The notes under the pieces are model-generated. The model did not search any database. It was not told the origin of the DNA and saw only the letters and a list, made by a program, of their open reading frames with translations. This document shows positions 47,425 to 54,982 of a stretch of DNA of 64,000 nt, in pieces. This stretch comes from JALZUE01 sp051251725 (GTDB lineage: Bacteria; Pseudomonadota; Gammaproteobacteria; Enterobacterales; Alteromonadaceae), in the NCBI GenBank assembly GCA_051251725.1, contig JBPOFN010000010.1:58167-122166 (forward strand), written 5' to 3'. The position numbers were made by a program, and so were the translations under genes. Every line of letters begins with the position of its first letter. The stretch's first letter is position 1.

Positions 47425-50091
47425 TTAAGGCACCGTAATCATCATATTGTCGATACGGTATGTAGCACCTTCGCCAGCTCCCCAAGCAGGGAAAACCATT
47501 ACGACATCTATTACGCTGATATCTAAACCAGCATCAAATAGGTCTTGCAACGAATAGGTATAGGTTTGCCATTGATCAAGTACTGGCGCTACGCCCTCTT
47601 GACTGGCAGTTAAAGCAAGTTCTACCGCACCACTGCCATCACCTGACTCAATTTTAAATAACCAAGCTGCACTGGTATCGTTAGGCATAGAAGTGACTTT
47701 CATTTCGAACTGAACAACACCGCCCGCTAACAAACTAGCAGCGTCTAAATAAACATCATCATCGGCTAATAACCCCATAACAGTTGGGCTAGCACCAATA
47801 ACAAATTCAGCCGTTAAACCATGTTCAGTATCATCATTTTCAACCGTTGGTGTTGAACCGCCACAGCAGTCCCAAATACTCCACTGGTCTTTGGCTTGAT
47901 CAGCAAATAACACATGACCAGCAAAACTATCAGCGGCATTTGGATCATAGATTTTAACATTATCAACACGGTATACCGCACCTTCACCAGCGCCCCAAGC
48001 AGGGAAGATCATAATGACATCAAGAGCACTAACATCAAGACCAGCATTGGCTAAGTCAGCTAAATTAAATGTGTAGGTTTGCCAAATATCTACAGCCGGC
48101 GCTGCAGCTTCAACACTGCCAGTTAACGGCAACTCGATTGCTGTCGAGGCATCAATACTTTCGATTTTAAATAACCAAGCAGCACTTGCATCATTAGGCA
48201 TAGTGGTGACTTTCATTTCAAATTGCACCACACCATTAGCTAAAATAGCACTGGCATCAAAAGGTGCTGGACTCGCATCTGGGTCAGTAATAAATTCAGC
48301 GCGAGAGGTAAATCCCATCACTGTTGGGCTAGCACCAATACTAAATTCAGCAACCGCATCATGGTCAACATCATCGGTAGTCACTACTGGAACAGAGCCG
48401 CCACAACAATCCCATAATGGCCAACTGGTGTTTTCAGCATCATCAAAAATAGTATAACTTGGTGAAACCGTGCCTTGGGCGGCAATAGTAAGATTAGTAA
48501 TGCGATATACCGCACCTTCACCTGAGCCCCAAGCTGGGAATACCATCACAACATCAATAGCACTTAGGTCTAAACCACCATCAGCTAACGTTTTTAATGG
48601 AAAAGTATAGGTTTGCCATACGCCCGCAGCCGGTGCTACACCTTCAGTGCTTGCGGTTAAATCTAAAGCGATTTCTGTTGTCGCTTCAGTACTTTCTACT
48701 TTTAATGACCAGCTAGCGGCTGCATTATTTGGTAGCGACTCAACCTTCATATCAAAGCTTAATGTACCTGAGTCGATAATCGGCGAAGCATCAAATGGCG
48801 TTGGTTTACCGGCATCATCGGTAATAAATGCTTCACGAGAAATAAAGCCCATTACGGTTGGTGAAGCGCCAATAGTAAATTCAACCACTTCTCCTTGCTC
48901 AGCGTCAGTAACAATTGCTGGTGTTGAACCACCACAACAATCCCACGCTGGCCAATTTGGATTAATAGTACCGCTGAAAATTGTTAGGTTTTGCGCAATA
49001 CCTGATGACGGTGGTGATGGGATTGGCGCTTTACCTTCAACTAACGCATCTTCTAAGCTGTCGTAACCACCGCGAATTGTTTCACAGCCTTTACCGGTAT
49101 CAGGGTTTTGTTGGCATTGATAAACACGAACGTAGTCAATTTCAAAACTTTGTCCGCTGGCAAAAGCACTCGCATCAATACCTAAGTTGTTAACATTTTC
49201 TGGCCAATCACCACCAACAGCAAAGTTCAAGATCATAAAAAATTCTTGATCAAATGGGGCTTTGTCCCAATGAGTGGTTAGGTCGCCAGAAATAATATCG
49301 TAATATTCAGCAAACCAACCACGGTGAGATAAACCTACCGCTTGGTCTTTACTGTTATAACGTACCTGTGATTGACGTTGAGTCGCATATAAATAGTTAT
49401 CTACGTACCAACGAATTTCACCTTCTTGCCACTCGACGGCGTAAGTGTGAAAATCGTCAGCTGGGTTAACGCCGTCAGGTAAGCTATAAGCTTGACCTGA
49501 ATGCGAATTATCTGGCCAGCCTTTGCCATAATGTAAGGTACCGTGAATGCTGTTTTCTTCAACACCCTCGTCATTTACCGCTTTTAAGTTAACGGTTTCT
49601 AGAATATCGATTTCACCCGAACGCGGCCAACCGCCATAAGTTTCATCGGTTGGCATCATCCAAAATGCTGGCCAGCTGCCTTGACCGCTTGGCAATTTGG
49701 CTTTCATTTCAAAACGGCCATATTTAAAATCGGCTTTATAACGAGTAATTAAACGGGCTGAGGTATAAGGTTTATCAGCTCCTTCTGCTGCCGGCATGGC
49801 AACAATGTTTAACTTGCCATCAGCAATAAATGAGTTTTCAGCACTGTTGGTATAACATTGCTTTTCATTATTACCACCACCATCGCAATTGACTTCATGA
49901 GTCCATTTTTTATCGTCGATAGTGGCGCTATCAAATTCATCACTCCAGACCATCTGCCAATCACTGACAGGCTGCAGTGGATCAACTTTTGTTGGATTTG
50001 TTTTTGTTTCAACTCCACCGCCACAACCTATAAGCGATGCCGCTGATAGCCAAGCAAATAAATGCGAAAATTTTCTTGCCGATCTAATCAT
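47425..50091 (-). CDS. Lipoprotein GH16 laminarinase with three C-terminal modules
   Basis: 888-residue endo-beta-1,3-glucanase. A lipobox SLIGC gives Cys23. The GH16 domain (about 42-325) starts WQMVWSDEFDS and has the laminarinase catalytic motif GEIDILE with nucleophile Glu160, Asp162 and acid/base Glu165. Three similar modules of about 178 residues follow, each starting around W-x-x-WDCCGGS and ending PAWG-GEGA-YRI. They look like carbohydrate-binding, Exop_C-like jelly-rolls. GGAAGA precedes the ATG. The gene is transcribed away from the two-component pair and ahead of the TonB receptor. Confidence 0.93.
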   Translation of the reverse strand: MIRSARKFSHLFAWLSAASLIGCGGGVETKTNPTKVDPLQPVSDWQMVWSDEFDSATIDDKKWTHEVNCDGGGNNEKQCYTNSAENSFIADGKLNIVAMPAAEGADKPYTSARLITRYKADFKYGRFEMKAKLPSGQGSWPAFWMMPTDETYGGWPRSGEIDILETVNLKAVNDEGVEENSIHGTLHYGKGWPDNSHSGQAYSLPDGVNPADDFHTYAVEWQEGEIRWYVDNYLYATQRQSQVRYNSKDQAVGLSHRGWFAEYYDIISGDLTTHWDKAPFDQEFFMILNFAVGGDWPENVNNLGIDASAFASGQSFEIDYVRVYQCQQNPDTGKGCETIRGGYDSLEDALVEGKAPIPSPPSSGIAQNLTIFSGTINPNWPAWDCCGGSTPAIVTDAEQGEVVEFTIGASPTVMGFISREAFITDDAGKPTPFDASPIIDSGTLSFDMKVESLPNNAAASWSLKVESTEATTEIALDLTASTEGVAPAAGVWQTYTFPLKTLADGGLDLSAIDVVMVFPAWGSGEGAVYRITNLTIAAQGTVSPSYTIFDDAENTSWPLWDCCGGSVPVVTTDDVDHDAVAEFSIGASPTVMGFTSRAEFITDPDASPAPFDASAILANGVVQFEMKVTTMPNDASAAWLFKIESIDASTAIELPLTGSVEAAAPAVDIWQTYTFNLADLANAGLDVSALDVIMIFPAWGAGEGAVYRVDNVKIYDPNAADSFAGHVLFADQAKDQWSIWDCCGGSTPTVENDDTEHGLTAEFVIGASPTVMGLLADDDVYLDAASLLAGGVVQFEMKVTSMPNDTSAAWLFKIESGDGSGAVELALTASQEGVAPVLDQWQTYTYSLQDLFDAGLDISVIDVVMVFPAWGAGEGATYRIDNMMITVP
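47428..48980 (-). repeat. Three tandem in-gene module repeats
   Basis: Coding repeats of about 535 bases in the GH16 gene. The conserved CCGCCACA(A/G)CA(A/G)TCCCA-type string that encodes WDCCGGS recurs near 47857, 48395 and 48926. Spacing is 531-538 bases, so the modules arose by tandem duplication and have since diverged. Confidence 0.85.
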
Positions 50092-50300
50092 AATTTGTCT
50101 TCCAAATTTTTAACTATTATTGCTGTGACATTCAGTTATTCATTGCTTTTAATGCGAATGACACAATAGCGGCCAAACATTTAAGACTCTTAAATGCTGA
50201 CCATCCCCTAGCTTTATATTGGTGAATGAAACAAAAGGTTACAATTGAAATGCGGTATCAGGTTGGTTAGCTGCGATAAGACTAAGAAATATAAAAAAAA

Positions 50301-50341
50301 CACGATGAAGTGGTTAAAAAACACGATGAAAATACGATGAA
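50301..50341. promoter_or_regulatory. ACGATGA direct repeats upstream of the GH16 gene
   Basis: Three copies of ACGATGA at 50302, 50323 and 50334, in the gap between the LytTR gene stop and GH16 start. Spacings of 21 and 11 bases equal about two and one helical turns. LytTR regulators bind 9-base direct repeats roughly 20-22 bases apart, so this is a candidate LytTR site. Confidence 0.5.
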
Positions 50342-50350
50342 AATGGCAGG

Positions 50351-51193
50351 TTAAACTTGTTTTGACTCAATAAGTTGATGAATAGCAGAGCTATAATTAC
50401 GGCTAACTTTTAATTTAACATCGTCGCCTAGCTCAACGGTACTTTCACTATTACGCAATGCTTTAACACTTTTAATGCAGTTAACATTAACCAAAGTCGA
50501 TTTATGAATACGCTGAAATATTTTTGGATCAAGCTGGCTTTCAAGTTTTTTCATGGTGATGCGCACAACATGGGTTTCATCGCCAATATGCACACACATA
50601 TAATCGCCAGCAGCATCAATCCAGCGGATGTCTTTAACCGGTAAAAACATTTTTTCATGATCGTCATTTTTGATCACTAATTCTTGGCAATAAGGTGAAG
50701 GTAGGGGTTGGTTGGTACTTAGCCAGTCTTCTAGTTCCGCTATTTCAAGCCCTGATGATTCACCTAATGCTTTGAGTAATTTAAACTTTTCATTATCAAC
50801 TTCTTGCGGTGAATAACGGGCAATAATACGGTCTACGGTTTTTTGTAACCGCGCTAAATTGGCAGGTTTTAAAATATAATCAATGGCATTTAATTCAAAA
50901 GCATCAAGCGCATATTCACCATAAGCACTGACAAACACCACCATAGGCATAACATCCGCTTGCAGAACCTGCACTACTTCAATACCGTTTAAGCCGGGCA
51001 TATTTAAATCAATAAATAGCACATCCGGCGTTAACTCTTGGCACAAAGCAATGGCTTTATCACCGTCGTTCGCTTGGGCAATAACGCTTATTTCAGGGAT
51101 TTTTTCTAACCGTAATCTTAAACCTTCTATTGCTAGCGGTTCATCATCAACAATAATCGCGGTTAACGGTTTACGCTCAATTAAATTTGTCAT
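50351..51193 (-). CDS. LytTR-family response regulator
   Basis: 280-residue response regulator. The receiver domain has DDEPLAIEGLRLRLEK at the N terminus, the phospho-Asp in LFIDLNMPGLNG, and a C-terminal LytTR DNA-binding domain (about 170-280) with HVVRITMKKLESQLD and FQRIHKSTLVNV. The gene follows the kinase by 55 bases. It ends 259 bases before the GH16 gene start, and a direct repeat that suits LytTR binding lies in between. Control of the laminarin locus is inferred from that position. Confidence 0.92.
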   Translation of the reverse strand: MTNLIERKPLTAIIVDDEPLAIEGLRLRLEKIPEISVIAQANDGDKAIALCQELTPDVLFIDLNMPGLNGIEVVQVLQADVMPMVVFVSAYGEYALDAFELNAIDYILKPANLARLQKTVDRIIARYSPQEVDNEKFKLLKALGESSGLEIAELEDWLSTNQPLPSPYCQELVIKNDDHEKMFLPVKDIRWIDAAGDYMCVHIGDETHVVRITMKKLESQLDPKIFQRIHKSTLVNVNCIKSVKALRNSESTVELGDDVKLKVSRNYSSAIHQLIESKQV

Positions 51194-51248
51194 GAATTTT
51201 CTTTTTTGGCTACTTTTACTTTGGTGATAACGTTAAGTGTAGTTTAGC

Positions 51249-52391
51249 TTATCTATCAAAAGGAATTGAAATTGTTACCGTTGTTCCTTGGTTGGAATTT
51301 TCATTGATGCTGACCTCAAAATCGCCATTAAACATTGCATCTAAACGCGCACGGGTATTACTCATACCTATACCAAAACCTTCTCTGACCTTATGATTTA
51401 AACCAATGCCGTTATCAATCACTTTAATTATTAGCCGATCTGCCACTTGCTCAGCAGTGATAATAATCAAACCGTCTGCTTTTCTTGGTTCAACTGCGTA
51501 TTTGATCGCGTTTTCTACCAAAGGCTGCAATAACATACTCGGCACCCGACAATCCATCACCGCATTACTGACTTGCATTTTAATGTTTAAACGCTCGCCA
51601 AATCGCACCTTTTCGATGGATAAATACAATTCAATTAACAAACACTCTTTATATAAAGAGGTTTTACTTTTTGCGTTGGTGTCGAGGGAATAACGAAAAA
51701 ACTCACATAACTTGTCTAACATTTCATTGGCTTTGTCATTTTCATTTTTAATGATCAACGTTGAAATTGAGTTCATGGTGTTAAACATAAAATGCGGATT
51801 GAGCTGATAACGTAACATTTGCAGCTGGGCATCTTTAGCAGCGGTTTGCGCTTTCAGTAGCATTTCATGCTCTTTTTGTAAGCGGGTGTTATACAGCATA
51901 ATAAAAAATATAGCGGTCCAAATAAACATAGTGGCTAATGAAAATAACAGCCAACCACCAAACTCTAAAACACTCCAGGCCTCATTCCATTGCTGTTGGT
52001 AAACCACGATTTTATAACTACTGAGTTTAATTACGTTATATAAAACACCCAAGATTGACGCCGAGATAAAACTTAATAATAACGTTTGTTTTAACGGCAA
52101 GTGTACTATTTGTTGAATTAAGCGCCATTGAAAATAAGACAATAAAAAACCACTCAGGGTTTCAATCACTAAGTTTAAAATTTGCCCTGAAAAATTAAAA
52201 TCAGGTGCTGAAAATTGCGGCTGAATGATGGCAAAAAAAACGAAAAGTGCATAACCAAGCCAGCCACATATTTGTAAAATCCAAAATTGCTGCTGTTGGT
52301 TAGCAAACACTTGCGGCTCTAACATTGGCTCTGTTTGAGCGTTTCCAATTGCGCTGGTGTTATTCATAAGAGATACATTTATATCTGACAA
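51249..52391 (-). CDS. LytS/AlgZ-type sensor histidine kinase
   Basis: 380-residue kinase of the His_kinase (LytS-like) family. About four membrane helices lie between residues 30 and 185. The phospho-His motif is YQLNPHFMFNTMNSIS; the ATP-binding part has VENAIKYAVEP and GFGIGMSNTRARLD. There is no periplasmic ligand domain, so the signal may be membrane-borne. The TTG start at 52391 has AAAAGG 8 bases upstream; ATG 52367 is the alternative. It is co-transcribed with the LytTR regulator. Confidence 0.9.
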   Translation of the reverse strand: MSDINVSLMNNTSAIGNAQTEPMLEPQVFANQQQQFWILQICGWLGYALFVFFAIIQPQFSAPDFNFSGQILNLVIETLSGFLLSYFQWRLIQQIVHLPLKQTLLLSFISASILGVLYNVIKLSSYKIVVYQQQWNEAWSVLEFGGWLLFSLATMFIWTAIFFIMLYNTRLQKEHEMLLKAQTAAKDAQLQMLRYQLNPHFMFNTMNSISTLIIKNENDKANEMLDKLCEFFRYSLDTNAKSKTSLYKECLLIELYLSIEKVRFGERLNIKMQVSNAVMDCRVPSMLLQPLVENAIKYAVEPRKADGLIIITAEQVADRLIIKVIDNGIGLNHKVREGFGIGMSNTRARLDAMFNGDFEVSINENSNQGTTVTISIPFDR

Positions 52392-52475
52392 CTTAATCGC
52401 CTTTTAAAAGCTTATTGTTAATAAAGATATATCAAATGCGAGCAAAAAAGTATTTTTGCGACAAAACGAAATGAT

Positions 52476-52490
52476 AATACGATGAAATGC
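52476..52490. promoter_or_regulatory. AATACGATGAAATGC motif upstream of the two-component operon
   Basis: A single copy of ACGATGAA about 90 bases before the kinase start. The surrounding AATACGATGAAATG-CAG matches the AATACGATGAAAATGGCAG copy upstream of GH16, in the same orientation to the target gene. Confidence 0.4.
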
Positions 52491-52662
52491 AGCGCTGACA
52501 ATAAAAACGAATAATCACTACCCAGCGCTAATAATAAATGACTGATTAATCTCAGTGGCTAGTTGCCTTGATATTGGTATTTAGGTGTTTAGATATTTTG
52601 AACCTTAGCTGCTATGAGTTTAATCAGTAACTGTTAATGACAGTAAAACATAGCAACTAGTG

Positions 52663-52944
52663 TTATAAAATAGCAACACCTTCAACTTCCAGCACCGTTT
52701 TAGCATCTGCTCGTTCGATAATTTTTAATAAGGTGGTTTGTATTGTTTCATCTGTTCTAGCATCGCTTTTACTGACAAATTTTTGCTCTTGGACTGCCGC
52801 CCCTTCTTCGAGCGTAAAACCAATTACAACTTCAGAGGCAGAATCTGCCGACGCGCCAAAATAAGCGAGTGATATTTGCGGGTAACCTTGAAAACCTTTT
52901 TTAACTTTTTTAGCGATACGCTTGGTCGATTTATCTAAATTCAT
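52663..52944 (-). CDS. Conserved small cytoplasmic protein of unknown function
   Basis: 93 residues with no membrane segment. The N terminus is basic (MNLDKSTKRIAKKVKKGFQG). The rest is a mixed alpha/beta stretch with acidic residues (TLEEGAAVQEQKFVS and DARTDETIQTTLLKIIERADA). I recall similar hypothetical proteins in Shewanella and Colwellia, but no function is established. The ATG has AAAGATAAAATG upstream. It stands alone between the two-component operon and a divergent short basic protein. Confidence 0.75.
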   Translation of the reverse strand: MNLDKSTKRIAKKVKKGFQGYPQISLAYFGASADSASEVVIGFTLEEGAAVQEQKFVSKSDARTDETIQTTLLKIIERADAKTVLEVEGVAIL

Positions 52945-53245
52945 TTTATCTTTCCCATAAAGCTCTCACCCCAAATTAAGAGTGAATAATAATAACTAAA
53001 AGGTAACACAAATAATGCCGATAAATACCCTTAAAAGCTTAACAAACCAGAAGTAATTTAATATAAGAGCGCTGTGTGATAACTAATTTATACTATTTAT
53101 ATCTATTGCCGTTTTATAAGACCATACTGATAAAAGTTAGCCATAGATATAAACGATTTGATCAGGTCGTGGCGTAACAAAATCTTAGCCTAATTTATAT
53201 TATTACAAGGTTAGGATTAGCAGTTTACCTTTAGAGGAAAATATC
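52945..53245. other. Divergent intergenic region
   Basis: 301 bases between the 93-residue protein (minus) and the 38-residue Lys-rich protein (plus). AT-rich, no repeat or RNA gene seen. It probably contains both promoters. Confidence 0.5.
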
Positions 53246-53362
53246 ATGAGTAAAGGACAGAACAGTAAAAAAGATGCCAAGAAGAAGCCAGTTTTAACCG
53301 CAAAAGAAAAGAAAGCGGCAAAAGCATCTAAAAAGTCTATCACCAATGTTTTAGGTAAATAA
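53246..53362 (+). CDS. Short Lys-rich protein (38 residues)
   Basis: An ATG at 53246 with AGAGGA 7 bases upstream opens a 38-codon frame. Its product has 13 lysines and no Cys, Trp, Tyr, His or Phe, starts MSKGQNSKKDAKKK and ends SITNVLGK. A terminator hairpin follows the stop within 7 bases. A good ribosome site and its own terminator argue that it is a real gene. Nucleic-acid binding is plausible from the charge, but the function is unknown. Confidence 0.65.
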   Translation: MSKGQNSKKDAKKKPVLTAKEKKAAKASKKSITNVLGK

Positions 53363-53368
53363 AAAGGT

Positions 53369-53400
53369 AGGCCATCAATTCATTTGATGGCCTTTATTTA
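53369..53400 (+). terminator. Terminator of the short Lys-rich gene
   Basis: Perfect 10-bp arms AGGCCATCAA / TTGATGGCCT with a 5-base loop, followed by TTATTTA. Confidence 0.9.
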
Positions 53401-53485
53401 GCGCTAACTGATCAGCCAGCCCCAAGATAAATAGCCGCTTAACATATTAGCTCGGTTAATATTAAATTAATCTATTATTCGATAA

Positions 53486-54898
53486 CTAGCGCTTAGGAAA
53501 GCTAAACTGAGCTTCTTTGATTAAACTGCCATCGCCAGTTTTTGGTGTGGTAAAAAAAGCTACGTCGAGCATATCTTTTTGATTATCTATGCTTAGGTGC
53601 GCAAACCCCCAAGTAAAACTTTTTGACCAAAGTAATTGATATTGCGGATACGTTTTTTCTTGCTGCTCGGCAAACGGGCTGTGTTTTCCGCGCATTTTGG
53701 CGGCTGCACCACTAATAATTAACGGCAGTGGCGGTTTAACTGGTTTACCGTTTGGCGAATATAAAGAGCAATCATCAGTTAATAATTCTAAGTCGTGCTC
53801 ATGACCCGCAATGTAAGCGTCAGCGTATTGGCAAAGGGTTGGCATTAGTATTTTTCTTAAGGCATGGCCTTCGCTGTATTTAGAGCCGCCAATCGACCAT
53901 AAAATATGATGACCATAAACAATTTTCCATTTTGCTGTTGATTGCGCTAACGATGCTTTTAACCAGGCCAGTTGAATTTTATCTTCGTTATTTTTCGGCG
54001 CTTCGTGTTGATCAAAGTCTTTTAATTCAACAATGCCTTGGGCAATAGCTTGCTCTAATGGTTTTTCGCTACCGTCAGGGTTTAAGGGTATTTCATAGAC
54101 GGTTTGTCCCGCCAGCAGCATATTAGTATCGAGTACAAAAAACTCAACCTCATTACCCACTTCACCTTGCGTAAATTGATAATATCCCGCATCACCTAAA
54201 TGAAAGTTAGGATGTTTTTGCATCCACTGAATTTCTAAATCAATACCTTTTCTTGAGCTGTTCCAGTCATGATTGCCAAGCGCTGAATAAACTTTTAATG
54301 TTGGCTTAAGCGTTAACAACGGCGTTAAGGGTTTTAAGATCAAATCATTCATACGTTTTTGATCATCTTTACCATCGTTGGCGTCAGCGCCGTCAGGGTA
54401 AATATTATCGCCTAATTGAATGGCAAAATCGCAAACCGCTTGCTGACAAAGTTCAGCCATCGCTTGGCCAACAGCCGCTGCACCTGTCGCTTCAGTCGCG
54501 ATATCAGTATTTGGGTAAATATAAATTGGCGCGTGGTCAAATTCAGCCAGTGGCCTGTAGTCTGCTAACCAGTCTTGTTTTTCATCGGCAATAAATTGTT
54601 GTTTGTTTTTCGGGTTTTTCAGGTGTTTTTTCTTTGGATAATCAGGATGATAACCACCATCGCCAAAAGCTAAAAAATTGATGTTATTAGTCTTAATTTT
54701 GGTGTTGGCGTTGGCGTTGGTATTAGTTTTTACTGCTGTTTTATTGCTGTTGTTACTAACAGCTAATGGCTCGACGCTTTCATTGGTTTGCTGACAAGCA
54801 GACAGCGTAACAACACTGATTAATAGCGCCGATAATAGCCAAGTTTTAGTCTCGGTAAATAAATTGAGCTTCATTTTTAATTTCATCATAGTACTCAT
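53486..54898 (-). CDS. Lipoprotein metallophosphoesterase (acid-phosphatase-like)
   Basis: 470-residue exported phosphoesterase. The N-terminal signal has lipobox TLSAC, then a low-complexity Asn/Thr/Lys linker (about 45-72). The metallophosphatase motifs are in order: FGDGGYHPDYP, QLGDNIYPDG, ALGNHDWNS, YGHHILWS and AGHEHDLELL. It belongs with purple-acid-phosphatase-like secreted enzymes that release phosphate from organic esters. It follows the TonB receptor by 85 bases, but a hairpin terminator lies between. A role in using phosphate from polysaccharide-bound matter is guessed from location only. Confidence 0.88.
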   Translation of the reverse strand: MSTMMKLKMKLNLFTETKTWLLSALLISVVTLSACQQTNESVEPLAVSNNSNKTAVKTNTNANANTKIKTNNINFLAFGDGGYHPDYPKKKHLKNPKNKQQFIADEKQDWLADYRPLAEFDHAPIYIYPNTDIATEATGAAAVGQAMAELCQQAVCDFAIQLGDNIYPDGADANDGKDDQKRMNDLILKPLTPLLTLKPTLKVYSALGNHDWNSSRKGIDLEIQWMQKHPNFHLGDAGYYQFTQGEVGNEVEFFVLDTNMLLAGQTVYEIPLNPDGSEKPLEQAIAQGIVELKDFDQHEAPKNNEDKIQLAWLKASLAQSTAKWKIVYGHHILWSIGGSKYSEGHALRKILMPTLCQYADAYIAGHEHDLELLTDDCSLYSPNGKPVKPPLPLIISGAAAKMRGKHSPFAEQQEKTYPQYQLLWSKSFTWGFAHLSIDNQKDMLDVAFFTTPKTGDGSLIKEAQFSFPKR

Positions 54899-54908
54899 TA
54901 AAAACTAA

Positions 54909-54929
54909 AGGGGCAGATAAGCTGCCCCT
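54909..54929 (-). terminator. Terminator after the second TonB receptor
   Basis: Arms AGGGGCAG / CTGCCCCT with a 5-base loop. On the minus strand the second arm is followed by TTTAGTTTTTAA. It separates the TonB receptor from the phosphoesterase gene. Confidence 0.75.
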
Positions 54930-54982
54930 AGGTAAATCGCGGCTAACAATAGCCGTTGACATTATTATTATCGCCAGTAAAT

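Noticed and set aside
47354..47485. N-terminal extension of the laminarin TonB receptor
   Set aside because: It overlaps the GH16 stop, and the signal peptide starts only at ATG 47353 with its own ribosome site.
54703..54734. GTTGGC/TTGGCG short repeats in the phosphoesterase gene
   Set aside because: They encode an Asn/Ala/Thr-rich linker and are ordinary low-complexity coding sequence.
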